DNA of 64,000 nt from Ascaris suum (Eukaryota; Nematoda; Chromadorea; Rhabditida; Ascarididae). The notes beneath the pieces are model-generated. The model saw only the letters and a program-made list of their open reading frames with translations, ran no database searches and was not told the DNA's origin. The stretch covers positions 682,001 through 746,000 of the forward strand of contig CM024179.1 of the NCBI GenBank assembly GCA_013433145.1, written 5' to 3'. This document shows, piece after piece, positions 1-13,200 of the stretch; position 1 is the first letter of the stretch; each line of letters opens with the position of its first letter. The translations under genes and the position numbers were made by a program.

Positions 1-218
1 AGTAGATCACTGAGAAGAGAGGCGATGACGCTATTCTTGTGGTAATCGTTTCTTTGGCCAGTTAACGAGTAGGCCGTAAGTAAGTTTTTAGGTATTTTAG
101 TTCTTTTCCCCCTTATCGGATGGCCAATAGCAAATCCGATGATGCAATTTTGAGGATATATTTTCCGGGTCGAATCAATGATGTAAAATTTCTTTCTAAT
201 TTGTTTTCTTTTCGTTAG

Positions 219-3200
219 CAATCGGCAGTTACACTTCCACCTCCAAAGCCAGAAGAGAAGCTTGAAGAAAGGAAAAAGAACGATGAGAAAGAGATCGAAA
301 AGAAAAGTGAAGCCGATAAGGACAAGAAAGAGCCGGAAAAGAAAGACGATGAAAAGAAGGTTAGTCGTAAGTCAATGGTGAAAATTTGTTGCATCATTCG
401 GGACGCATATACAAACGACGATTAGAAAAAACTTCGACCATCAAATATGAGTCAATAATTTTTTATTTTTTTATTCAGCACAAATCATATCGTGAGGGGC
501 GAATTAGCCAATCCGCATATTCAAACTGGAGATTCCCACTAGCGATTCGAGTCAAGTATGGGCTCGGTCGGTATACGAGCCAATTATGGGCCAGGTAGAT
601 ACAGGGGCCAATTAGTTATAGGCCCGATGGATATACGGCTTAGTTATGGGTTTATTTCCAATAATCTACTCTCCTCGCATTGCTTAGCGCTTAATAATCC
701 CTCGAACTTCAGAATTTCTTGACGTTCCCAGGTTCGAACTCTGCAAGAGTTGAAATCGTTATATTCTGCAGTAAGTGAAGCTGTTTTTGAAGATAAAAAA
801 CCCCACTCTCTTGTAGGGCCCTCTGCTGTCTCGAATTGACCTCAGCGATTAATCCTCTAATAGTGATACTGGAAGCTCTTTTATAGTTTTACTGGAAATT
901 TCAATAACTCAAATATTGATGGGTGATCATGAAGGCTGAGTTAATCATTAACTTCTCCTGCTACATTATGCTATAACATAAGCAGAAATTTCACTACGAA
1001 CAGAGTATATATGTGAATAAAGTATAGCACATATAATGACAATACTCTCTCAACCATTTAGATGATGATAGTATTACTTTGAAATATTCTATAAACGATT
1101 TGGTATACTCTTTGTAAATTGCATCGCAAATTTATCCCCGAGAAAATTATCGAAGGTCATTTACACTCAAATTTTAGCGAACTCTTTTATTCACCATTTA
1201 TAATTATGCAATTAAAACTAGTAAAACTGAAATACTTATGGAAAGAAATAATTATAATATAGGAGGAGAGTACTTTCCTTATATTAGCGGAAAATGTCCT
1301 ATGCAAATATAATACCCGTTATTTGGAATGACCTTCATAAAGAAATTGCTCTCTATAGAAATTTTTAAGAATTTAAGGGATTTATTTGATGAACGAGAAT
1401 ATCCAAAAGATTACTTCCGACATAAAGTCGTTCAATTCTTAACTATTATTAATAAATATAGAGGAAAATTTAAATCTTCGAATGTTTCTTAAGAGATAAT
1501 TTCATTCTCTCATTGTAGTTTAAAATCTTTTTTTTTTAACGAATGCTGAAATTTCTATGTATTTATATTAAGGAAAATTGAAATATATTCGAAAAAGAAC
1601 TTCATTAAAATACCGATCACATAAAATCCGAAAAATATTTAATTATAGAATTTATATTTGCATAAATCAAAGTACTCAGATTAAATTTTATTTAAATTTA
1701 AAAAAAAAAAAGAACTAAATGGGCTCAACTTTAGGTTGATGAAAAAAATAAAGATGAAGATAAAAAGGAGATAATAAATGAGAAGAAGGAAAGTGAGGAT
1801 GAAAAAACGCCATGTTCACCGAACGAATTACATTGGAGAAGTGAGGATGGTCAACCGAAATATGGAACACAAAAAATTCTATTGATGAATTTAATCGGTA
1901 AAAGGCAAGCTTTCAAGGTGTGGTGCGCTTTTATTCTCGATTATTTATTGCTTGAAAAGCGATATATTCGTTCATATTGGAATGTTAACTGAAATGAAAT
2001 TTCCTTCAGGTATTGCAGGTATGAGAAAGAGGTGAGTAGACTTGACCTCACTCTCAGGACCAGATAGGATACCGGAAATTGTACGAACCGGTTGATGTTT
2101 AGGTAAATGTCACCGACTGAATCACCCTATTATGCAACATATGTAATACACAACACGACACTCTCCATAATGATAACAACGTCATACCTCAGTAAAACGG
2201 ACGTACAGCGAAGGTAAAAGAGCACTAAAAAATCCCGGTGAATATCCACAATCCTATATAACCGCTCAACCTAAATTACCTCTGCAATGCACCCTTCCAC
2301 GCGGTCTTTAATTTCGCAAACGAAAACAATCATTATCAACAGTAATCATTATTTAATAGCGAATTGCATGGGTTAAATTTCATGCCATATTTCTATATTC
2401 TCTATCCTCTAACGTGCTTACCGATGCCTACGTAAACCAGCGAAACCACATCACCGTTCGCGCACGACAAACGCCACTGAAAGACCTCATCCTCGTTATT
2501 AAAGTGCTTGCTCGTTCAGTCAGAGGACGCATGCCAGACATTCGTTGCAGTTTTGCACCGCCTTGCTCAATACGAGTTAACGAGAATCACAACTTCTCTG
2601 CCGTAACGCAACGGAGAGATGAGGAGGAGGGCAAGGAAGAGGGAAGAGGGTGAGGATGGAGGGGGATGAGAAAAGAGGGGGAAGAAAGAGAAGAGGGAGG
2701 AAGGACGACGAGGATGAAGGAGGGGGATGAAAATGGAGAAGGAAGGAGAGAAAGAGGGAGAAAGAAGGAGGTCAAGAAACGAGGAGCGAGAGGGAAAGTG
2801 GGAAGACGGCGACGATGGAGAACGAGGAGAGAGAAACAAGGTCCAGCATCAAATCTATGCAGTGAGCACTAATTCTTTCTATAAAGCAACTTACAGATAA
2901 AATGCACGGATAACAATATCTATACAGTGAAGCCCACATATACATTCCTTGAGAAGGATGAAGTGGTCGACATTGAAGTGACGCGAGTTGAAGGTGGCGA
3001 GGTTAAGGAGGATCAAATATTCCTCTTCCACATGTTGGTTCGTTGACACCATTTTTATCTTCTAAAACTAACGCTTATAATTACTGCTATATTTAACTAG
3101 TAAACATATAACTATAACATATTTCTTTGTTCTAGTTATAACGTTTAAAATATATATAGATATTAAAAATTAAATGGAGCAATAAATACCCTCAATTAAT

Positions 3201-4189
3201 CAACGTCCTAAGCAATAGATTTTCAGCACATTATTCAATGGTTCATTAGAAATATTCATGGAGGTAACGTTCATTGAAGAAACGATTACACACAATACTA
3301 TTTTTCTCAGCAAATAGAGAAACTTTTTACGGCTTAGAGAAATCGAAGAGGAGATAATTTTCTGCGATGTGATCAAATCATTATTGCACAATACTCGAAT
3401 ATACCTAATTGTATATGGCAATTAAAAAAAAAGGAGTAAAAATTATCAAAAATACACAACAAAGCATATAGAATATATTAACAACAAGAAGACTTTAATG
3501 TCGCCAAATTTATTGGTCTTTGGAATTTCTTTAACACAAATATTACATATGCTAGTCCTACCCCCTCATCGATTCCCTCTATGAATTCCACACCCCCCCC
3601 CCCCCCCCCCCAACCTAATCGGCTAGTGAACTAAGTGGTTAATATCACTTCAAAAATCATGCAAAGTTTGAATCAAGCAATAAATGAGTTCAATATTTTG
3701 TGCATTTTTTTTAAAACGAATTTATCCATAAATCGAAAAGAAAATACTAATGTGAACTATTTATGAATATAATAAAATAAAATAAAACTATTAAAACGAA
3801 TAATTTCAAAAGAATATTTATTATCTTTTTACAATAATATAAATTACAATTAGCGTTTTATTCGCTTAAAATTTTACGAGCGGAGAGTTCTTTGCAATTC
3901 AAAAATATTTCGTTCATCACATTATTTATGAATATTCGATAATATATACGAAGGAAAAAAAAAATTACTTCCAAAAGAATTTCACAACGAATGGGATTTA
4001 TTGATATTATTAATAAAACAACGCTTATAAATATTAGAATTTAAGAAAATAATAAGGAAAATTTTAAAAATTAGTAATGAAAATATTTTTGTTTATGCCG
4101 ATGAAAAAGATACCGATGTGGAGACGCTATTCACGAAAGATGACGATTCTTATGAGCATTACACTGTTCGTCTTATTATCGATCCATGA
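219..4189 (+). CDS. MSP-domain protein with Lys/Glu-rich N-terminal tail (3' part, 5' end outside window)
   Basis: Four exons join in frame: 219-359, 1735-1917, 2897-3033 and 4075-4189, ending in TGA. Exon 1 follows an acceptor (TTTTCGTTAG), so the start lies upstream, outside the window. The first two exons encode a highly charged stretch of Lys, Glu and Asp with a short Pro run (LPPPKPEEK). The rest is a major sperm protein (MSP) domain: ELHW near its start, RQAFKIKCTDNNIYTVKP across the exon 2-3 junction, then DIEVTRVEGGEVKEDQIF and a closing beta strand (HYTVRLIIDP). MSP domains are immunoglobulin-like folds. In nematodes they act in the sperm cytoskeleton and signalling, and also in VAP-type membrane contacts. 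No membrane segment follows the domain, which argues against a VAP protein. Introns are 1.0-1.4 kb. The exon 3 donor (GTTGGT) and exon 4 acceptor (AAATTAG) are weak, but their phase 2 junction fits. Family assignment is firm; the specific role is unknown. Confidence 0.8.
554..650. repeat. Minisatellite, about 28-30 bp unit, roughly 3.4 copies
   Basis: Four successive diverged units begin at 554, 582, 610 and 640. The first two are 28 bp and share TATGGGC and GGTA/GATAC blocks. The third is 30 bp, and the fourth is a partial copy starting TTAGTTATGGG. The array lies in the first visible intron of the MSP-domain gene, 195 bp after the exon. Confidence 0.7.
2613..2840 (+). repeat. Homopurine (GA-rich) tract
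   Basis: About 230 bases are almost entirely G and A on the + strand, with motifs such as GAGGAGG, GGAAGAGG and GAGAAAGAGG but no fixed unit. The tract sits in the MSP-gene intron, ending about 55 bases before the exon at 2897. It produces spurious open frames on both strands that are Arg/Glu-rich (+) or Ser/Pro-rich (-). Confidence 0.85.
3593..3611. repeat. Homopolymer C run (19)
   Basis: There are nineteen consecutive C in the last intron of the MSP-domain gene. It is one of many long G/C homopolymers in the window. Confidence 0.9.
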
Positions 4190-4266
4190 GGAACTCGAAT
4201 CCGTGCATCATTACTCTAATCATTCGTTTTATATGTGGATTCATTCTTGGACTTACTGTTGAATGC

Positions 4267-4272
4267 ATTAAA
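4267..4272 (+). terminator. Possible polyadenylation signal (ATTAAA)
   Basis: ATTAAA lies 78 bases after the MSP-gene stop codon. It is a common variant of the nematode AATAAA signal. No cDNA evidence is available. Confidence 0.4.
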
Positions 4273-7200
4273 GTGATCGCATTTTCTTTGGAGAAGAAAA
4301 AATTAACCTATTCATTAATCTAAGCTTGCTAATGAGGGGGATAACGAATCAATTCCATGCAAAACGAGAAGGTATTTATAACCCCTAGACCTCTCCCCCA
4401 ACCATGGGCATATCATATAGCCGAATCCCAAGAAGAACGTTATCCTGACCTGACGATGCATTCAATCAATGTCTTCTCCTCTTCAAAGCTTCATTTAATG
4501 CGTCGATATATTTCCTTTGCATTTGTCTAATAGATATAATTTAGATCCATATGGAGAATTCAATTCAACTTTACTTTCTACTACATCAACTGTATTAATT
4601 TTATCTTAATATAAATAGATGTATTAAAATTTTTAAAAAAAAGTGATAAAATATCGGTTGATTTACACAATGGCAGAATTTAATTATTTTATTTCTTTAC
4701 TAAAAAGTTGCTCGCTTAAAATCAGAGTTTATAAGAGAACGAGAAAAAAATACATTGACATTTTTTTTTTCTTTTCTGTATTCTCAATCAAATCATTTCC
4801 AATATTTAAAAAGCAAATACGATGTAATTGCACAACACTTTTGCACTTACTTTGTAAGTTTTCCGCTTCGAAGTAACTCAGTTATTTTTCCGCCAACATC
4901 GATATTAGCAATTCGAGCGCCTCTCGATTATTATAGTTAACTACTCAGCGAGACTAGCCATAAGAGTCTATCCAGTGCGGGTTTGAAAGACATCATCCAC
5001 CAACTTCAGCAATTTTGCAACTCTTTAGCACCTCTCGCGCAGTTTCGTCGATCGCATAATCGGTCCCTCGAAACCATATAACAGAACCTATAATCCATAT
5101 ATTAAAAAATCCAGGTCTCTAACTCTATTCCTGCCTCCATTCTGCTTGAGTGACAATTCGCGACATCCCAATGGGTAAAAAATCGACAACAATTCAGGAT
5201 CAGTTATATTGCAAGGAATGTGTCGAACGATAGGGAAATTTACGGTGTCCTGCATCACCACCTTTTGCAGTTCTTCCGGTCGGTTTTCCTACGGAAATTG
5301 AAATTAGAGGAGCTGGAATGGGGAACAAAAAAAAAAACGATCCCAAAAAGATGGAAAAATAGAAATATTTCGGCTAATCTCTGATCAACATTTGTGATAG
5401 GCAGTATATTCTCCATTTTGTTTACTCGGTCCACCTTATACTTTATTTCTATGAGCTTGCGAATAAATATTTGATTAATAATAATTTCCTTAGGTTTTTT
5501 TTAAATGCTTTTTTAAGAGAGGAGAGATCTTGGCTGATGCACATACTAATTTTTTAGCTTCTGAGTTGATCGAAGATTTCTCCGAACAATTTGAGACGAT
5601 TTAAATGCCGAGTTGACAGCAGCGGGAATCGGGGGAGAAAATAAAACAACTTAGTGGCAGAGATTAAAGTTCGACCGAAAGAGCGGTAAACTGCAAAAGT
5701 AATAATGAGATTAATAAGAATAGGAGAGAAGTGAAAAAGATTCGGGAATAGAATTGCAACTGAATATACAAATCCATTTGATGGGAAACTGTCTAAAAGG
5801 TATTAGTCGATTCAATTTATAGAGGCTAAAAAGTGAAGGGCATAGAGTTTTCTCGGAGCATGAATGTGCGAATATCAGCTGGAAGCGACTCAGGATCACC
5901 GTCAACTTGGGCATCTCGACGAATCATCGCCACACGAGTTAGATCTTATCGCAGCAATAATAGCCAATTCAACAGATCATTATTTTGGGCCAAACACTAT
6001 AGCCCATCGCTATGACATATCATGATCGAGGGAGAATCATTCACAGAGCCTCAGAGTAGAACTCTTGTGAGCTAGACGATACTCACGGCCAAGATGAATC
6101 GTACGCAGAATTATAGACGGTGCTCGCCAAGAAGATGCCTTGAATAGCGCCGAAGAATAGAAACAAGCATTGTGAACATCACCGAAAATCACCTTTACAG
6201 GAGGGTGGGGGGTGGGGAGTGGGGGGGGGGGGGGTGGGGGTTGTTCTCTTCGCACACACCCATAGGGAATAGTTCCTTAGAAGCGACGTCGACATCTAAC
6301 TGCTCAAACATTTCATTAACTGTAGTACCAACGATCCGGACCCATGTGAGCAGTAGACTCGTAGACTCCAGAAAGCACAACCGATCGCTGCAGCACTTTT
6401 TCCTTCTGAGCCGCTATGAGGCCTCAGCTGTGGCGATTGAAGATTCAGCACCCATCTCTGCAGCTCGAGGATCTTGTCGAATAGTTGTTGTTGAATCGCA
6501 AGCCTTTAATTTTGCACTGCTACCATCTGTTCCAAGGCTCGACCATCCGCGCAGGTTCACCTATATCGAGCTTGACGCGGATTTCTTAGGCATGTCGGCA
6601 GGGAGCAAAAGAATGAAGGAAAAGATTTGTAAACTTCGGTTGCAAAATGCAAAATAGCGGGTCTCAAACTGCTGTCCAAACGTCGGACACTGCCGTCAGA
6701 CAAAAGGCACAAAACGATCTCTTCCGGTCATAAAGCAATTAATGTCATAGCATAGCGTTCATCTAGGCTAACCACAATTGCTGCAATCAGTAGATACTTT
6801 CAAAAAAAAAAAAAAAAAAAACAACACAATAGTTTCAAAAGCATGTCGTGATGATGATTTGTGCTGATAACTTATATATCACCTGAGTTATCAATGAAAA
6901 TACCGACAACGATGTTAACAATATATTAAGTGTTCATTGAAGTTGAAGATTTTTATTTTCTACGAAATTTCCGCGAATTTTAGAGTGCTATAGAATCGTT
7001 ATCAAAAAAATATGAAAACATTAAATTCACTTACAACAATAATTGATAATTTAACAGATTATTCCATAGTTTCAAAGAAACGACAAGTCGACTTTCTATA
7101 TAGTGAAATCAAAAACCAAACAAAATGCGGAGTTATACTTTAAAAATCCTATAGGAACCATTATAAAGACCCGAACTCATTTTTGGGCCAGCGGTTTGCA

Positions 7201-10200
7201 GTCGAGCAGACTGGTAAACACAAAACTTTTATTAATCAGTGCATGGCACCATCTGGGCCCAAGAGCAACGCATGCGAAGTACCATCAATACCGAAAAGCC
7301 GATGAGAAACGAATGAACGGACTGAGTAGAGTGGGCAATAGCAGTCCTTATTATCCTACTCCTAGTATTAAAGCGACACTTATGAGAGCATTTGATAACG
7401 CAAACTGTTCTTCGATCACAGTTAAGCTGCACTGTAGTCATTAATCGAGCTGCTCTACGATCATAATCGTTACACCATTTTACAGCGAAATCTACCAGTA
7501 ACTTCCAACTCTCTTGGCTAAAATCGCAGAATCCTCGCCTTTCACAGATGAAATTTGCATATTAGCCGTGCAGCAAAAACAAGCAATCGGCAATTCTATC
7601 GTTTAGCAAGATCTTGCATGAAATGATCGAAAAGAGAGGTTTATGATTTTATAGTGCACTAATATTACAGTGCAAACTTATTTAAAGCGCGGACCAGAAG
7701 TTATACAAGAATACACTTAAGTTGGTTCAGTCTTAGCTCAGCTTAGTTTTTAACTTAATATCTACCGACGCTCTTGACTTGAGCTCGAGAAGATCTGGCG
7801 CCTGTTCGCTGTTGTTTCATGCCCGTTTCACGATTTTGCAATCACGAATGGCTAAGATGGGGTCAATCTATATGCACCTCTAAGCTTGACATGCCCGTGA
7901 AGCTGCTGCATTTCTTCTACAATTGAGAATAGGGTGACGAGAAGAGAGCGATCGATGAACACTCCGTTCAATCTACTGGGGCTTTTCATGAACTATTGGG
8001 CCCTTCATCATCCTATATATCTGGTGGAGACCCATATCTGAGTTGGTAAGTCCAGGACTCATCCGTCGTGACTCATTCCGAAGTTTTGCCGTAACATAGG
8101 GGAACCCAAGCCGGAACCTCATTTAACTCAAAGAAGACGACTGACCATTCACGCAGTTTGCGATCCACGCTGTCCTCTTCGGTATATTCACATAAGGCGA
8201 ACAACAAGTACTTCTTGCACTGTTTTGCCATTGCCATGGTATCCTGAAGCACTCACTGAATAGTGGCGCCAAGCTCGGATACCAAACTCTCCATCACCGC
8301 ACAAACTCAATTCGTTTTCTCGTTTACCTGAGTTGCCATCTCGGGCCGAATGTCGACTCGGATCTTGGTTCGAAAAAAATGCATCAGGTGTGGTGCTGCA
8401 GGCGCGCAAGAGTTGTTATGTCCAGAATCGACATTTACCTCATGCTTTGGTAATTAAACCTTACACTATTGTTTCGCACATGTCGAAGTTTGCACAAATG
8501 GCTTTTATTCTTCGCTGCCAAGCAAGCTCCGTTCATAGAAGAAGCTCTCTACGGTCTGAATGATGCCACAATCCACTCGCATCTAAATCATACTCTCCAC
8601 TCTAAAAAACTAATCAACAGGTTCAGGGCCGCCCTATCCACACCTGGTCGTAGGTGGTGCGTTTTCGTCTACGTAATGTCAACCTTATCAGGCAACCACC
8701 GAACTGATAGTGCAAAAGTTGAAGGAATCGGTCATTCTCTGATATGATCGACTCAATTCAGCTCGAAATTCTCTTAGTCTAGACAATTCACCCTAAGGCA
8801 ATAAAATCATGAGTTCCGAGGTTCAGGAAAAAATCCATCCGATGGAATTCCGCTGTTAAAGACAAAATTTTGAAGAGAAAGACCCTGAAGCGACTTTTTT
8901 AATTCATCGTAATTTTGAGGCTGTTTTATAGACGCGCTAAAGCGTCACATTTGTAACACGTTTTCAGTAATTTCGGGTATAAGGAAGAAAGGGGGAGGGG
9001 GATGCGTTTTGATTAAGGCCACCTGAAATGCTATAATGGAATCCGAGGGATTCAAACAGGAACAAAGATGAGAATATACCAATTAAGGGGATCTCAAAGT
9101 TGGATTAATTAGAGGCAGATATTTAAGGTGATGTTTATTTGTGAGTCGATTTATTGTCATTATAGAGTCATCTCATAAAGAGGCGATATTTCCTGTAATT
9201 CCCACCTTCCGCTTATGGCGGTCGATTTATACCTCGTCGATAATGGCTTCATTTCGTTTCGGACGCTTTCGTATACTTTAATTTATCAATATTTTCGTGG
9301 AGTTTGATTATTATTACCCTCGAGGTATTTGCCTTGCAAGAAAATTTATCACGTTTGCTCCTGAAACCTATGACGTCATCGTAGAGTCATCAAAACGAAA
9401 AAAATTACGCATTATTGGGAAAAGTTTGCTTTATTTCATCGCGCTACTTTTCTTGATTTTATCTCGCAGTAATAGTTGTCTCAACCGAGTTACAAATATT
9501 TGTGGCACACCGTCAAAGCGCGAGATGTTGCCAACGTTCGTGCTGTCATCCTCGTCGACTTTCCCGCTCGCTTCGCTTGCAACTGTTGATTCTCTCCAGC
9601 TTTGTGCCGCACCATTCGATGATATACCTTCGTGTTAAAAGTGAGGTGTGATGTACCTGTAGACTTTTATGGGAAGGTGAACCACCGATATTCTTGTCTA
9701 GCTATGCCACATTTTATTTATCGGCGAATACCATACGATATATAGGTGTTGTGTAAGAGTTTTATAGAATCTAATCAAGATTAATTTGTGCAAAGGGAGC
9801 TTTTTGCAACAGGTGCGGATTAGAACAGGCACAAAAAAAGGTGAGTGATATTAATTAGCTCTCAAGTTTATGTTACGAAAGGAAGTTGGGTTTTGAATTG
9901 CGGTGACCTATAATTACCATATTATTTTCGCGATTTACTGTAATTCTCTTGCAATGTGTTATATCTATATTTCAAACCTCAATATTCAGCTCTATATGGA
10001 CACTAACTTTCTTATTGTTCATTTTGTTCGTCATATGGAGACCCGACAATTTTAGCTCGAGCTCATGCTACCTTTGTTACTTGAGGTGCTCTTGCTAATG
10101 TTATGAAATTTGGCAAATGCAAAATATACAATCAGTCATTGCTGTATTTCTTTGGCATTCAGAAGCCGAATATTATTTTCCACACATCCTTTCATAACTA

Positions 10201-13200
10201 TTTCTCTTTTTATCTGTCGTTAATCTATATGTGGCAGCAAAATAGAATATTTTCTAGGGTCAGCAATATGGTTTGACGTATTCCTTTGTAAGTCACTAAA
10301 TTTCCGCAGAAGGCGTCATATTGGTATTTCAACTTCGATGAATACCCTATTTTACAGTAATCTCCTTAAATTTCACAGTAGACTTGATAACGTCTCGACA
10401 GGTGAATGTTGTTATCGATATGTAGTTTTACCTGTGATATCCAACTTTGTATAAAGCTGACAAGAATGTACGCTTCAACGAAACCTTATAACACAGGCAT
10501 GCTGCCGTCATGTACATAGCTATGTATCTAGCGCTTCTATCCACTCTTAAAGTGTTCTATGATGTGCACAGTGTTGCTCGAGTCACAAAATGGCCAATCT
10601 TGATCACATAAATGGCCAATTTTGGCCGAAAAATGATCGCCATTGTTACGCATTCTGTATTGCTGAATTCCATGCATTTTTTTCCAATGATCACGCTCCT
10701 TCAACTTGAATTTTTTCTCCAACAGCATGGTAACACCGAAATAAATAAGTTAGTCACGGCTATATAATTTCCCCGTTTTGATATATAGTAAAATATTACT
10801 GCAACTAAATAAGTAAAACTGATAATCTTCTTAAGAACTTGAATATTTTTCTTATGGATGTTTAAGTCAACTATTACTTGGGGTATAATCTTACATCATA
10901 ATATAACTTCCAATGAGATCTTATATCCAGTTCTTATTATTATCTTCTATAATATAACCTATATCGTTATTAATAATAATATGACCTATGTGGAATCATC
11001 TACCAATTATAGTTTAACCTATCACTTACATATGTTGTAACGACTATTTGCTTTTGTCTTTCGTCAGCCCTTATGTGGTAGCAAAACAGAACCAACGAGC
11101 CAATCTCTCAGCGTCGATAGTATCGTTTCTGGTGTGTTGCTTTCGAACTTAATAAATTATCTGTGATAAGGTCATTAAAGTCTTTAATATAAGTCTGTCC
11201 GTAAATGTTACAGTTATAATCTAATATCACTTTCAAGGTAACGTAAAATTACATTTAACGTAACCTGATGTTAGCGGCATTTATTGCAACGAAGTTGTGT
11301 CGGCTCATGCGATGAAGGCATGCTGCACTGTACTGTAGACGCGTGATACGGAGATGATTTTGCTGTGGCCAAATTTCCTTTGAAAAATTGTGCTGATTTA
11401 TGCATGTTATACCTGTATTCACCACATCCTATAGCCAAACGTTCAGTTATATCCCTCTATTAAAAGATTTGATGCTGGGATATGATTGAAGCTAGGTCGC
11501 TGCAAGTCTACATCATGCTGTAGACACAACGGGAATTAAGTCATATTGAGGTTGGCAGTTGAGAGCAGCACGTTGATTCGAATCAGTTTTGAAAACTTTT
11601 ATGAGCTGTTTTCGATATTATAAGCACTTCGTTTATGGATTAGCAAGATATATGCTTATATACCGTTTTCGTTGCCATAAAGTAATAAGATGGACTTCGA
11701 GGTCGCGTTCCTCGGATAGTGTTATGGATGCTAGAGCCTCAGGTTGATAGTCGGTCATGAGGCAGTAGGCAGTTGAGTAATTCGAGCCCGTCCTGACGTT
11801 CTATCGTTCAAATGTAGTACCTAATTGGTCATGAAGAATATAAGGATGTTGTTGTAATGACATAATGAGAACCCCGTATCCGATCCTCGCATATGCATCT
11901 GCTTATCTTCTTCATTAGTAGTTTCAGTTCGAGAACCCCTAAACCTAAGGTTTGGAGCTTGAAAGATACCCACTTTACTTAACGGACGCCGTAGATTGGT
12001 CTCTTTTAATGTATTTCGGATTGATCCACCAACAATGAAAGGAATTATGAATCTTTGAAGGTGCCAGTTGGAGTTTTGTGCTAGTCCTGTGACAAAAAGG
12101 AACCTTTATTGGGGGTGGGGGGTTTAAACAGGTATTTTATACGGGGGTTTACACAGTATATAATAGATTTAAAAGCATCCGTTTGTGTATTTTATTTTTG
12201 CTGGTCACTTATGAAATTATTCGGCCAGGTGAGCAGACCGCTTGTCAGCTCGTTTACCACATCTCTTCATTTGTTTATTATGGCTATATCCACCTCACTG
12301 CGGTATTTGCTTAGGAAAAGGTTTTATTTTACCTGCTCTTATATGTCCATCGATATGTTTTCGAAAGTGGCGGTGCACGACTGTGGGGGGCTATTAGCCC
12401 ACTACCATACATCTTCCTTCGCTTCATGAAGCTTTTACGTAAAGATTCACTGGTAAATGCATCGGTTTAATATGACCTGTGCGGTGTTATGGATGTTATT
12501 CTTTTATTGCGTCCGTCTATTTAATGTGGTGTTTGTTTTTTGCTTTTATTTGTTTATTTATTTTTTGTTTGCTTCTTTTCATATAGGTTTGATCACTAGG
12601 CATTTTGAATAGAGCACAGATTTTGATAGTTTTGCTAAGAAGAAGATTAGGTTAATGGCAGGAATGGTTTGCTCATAATTGGTGAAATGTTGGTGGTGCA
12701 AATTGGTTTACACCATTGCATGAGGTTTTTCGCACCAGGCTGATGTTTCTTTATTACGAGGCATTATTGTCACATATTTTGAAGTGCCACCAGCTGTCGT
12801 TGTGATTAGATGATGCATTTAGTCACGGTAAAATCCATATAGATGAGATATTGTGCTGATGCTTATGCTCGAGGTTTAATTATTTTCGCAGACTAGGTTC
12901 AATTACCCAAGTTTGAGGATTGCTTGATGATGGATCATTGAGCTGATACGTTCCGACATGCTCAATAAGTCGACAAGGTGGAATAAAGTTTTATGAAGTC
13001 ATACGTCATGCAGTGCAATATATTACTAATATATCACAGTCAATGTTGTGGTCATTATATGTCTGTGCGTCGAAACGGCAACTGATTAGATAATAAGAGG
13101 GAATACTCCTGAAAAAAGATTTAAATACTTTTATAGTGGAATTTTTTTGGAAATTTCATGAAGTAATGATATCTTTGTAGGCTCTCTTCTATGCTTCTTA

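Noticed and set aside
215..397. Minus-strand Ser/Phe-rich frame
   Set aside because: Antisense of the Lys/Glu-rich MSP-gene exon.
715..750. B-box-like GGTTCGAACTC
   Set aside because: No matching A box or pairing arms at tRNA spacing.
2567..2839. Minus-strand Ser/Pro-rich frames and plus-strand Arg/Glu-rich frame
   Set aside because: They follow from the homopurine tract; low complexity, inside an intron.
6172..6657. 161-codon plus-strand frame
   Set aside because: It starts within a G-homopolymer region and shows no motif; kept only as a possible relic, not a gene.
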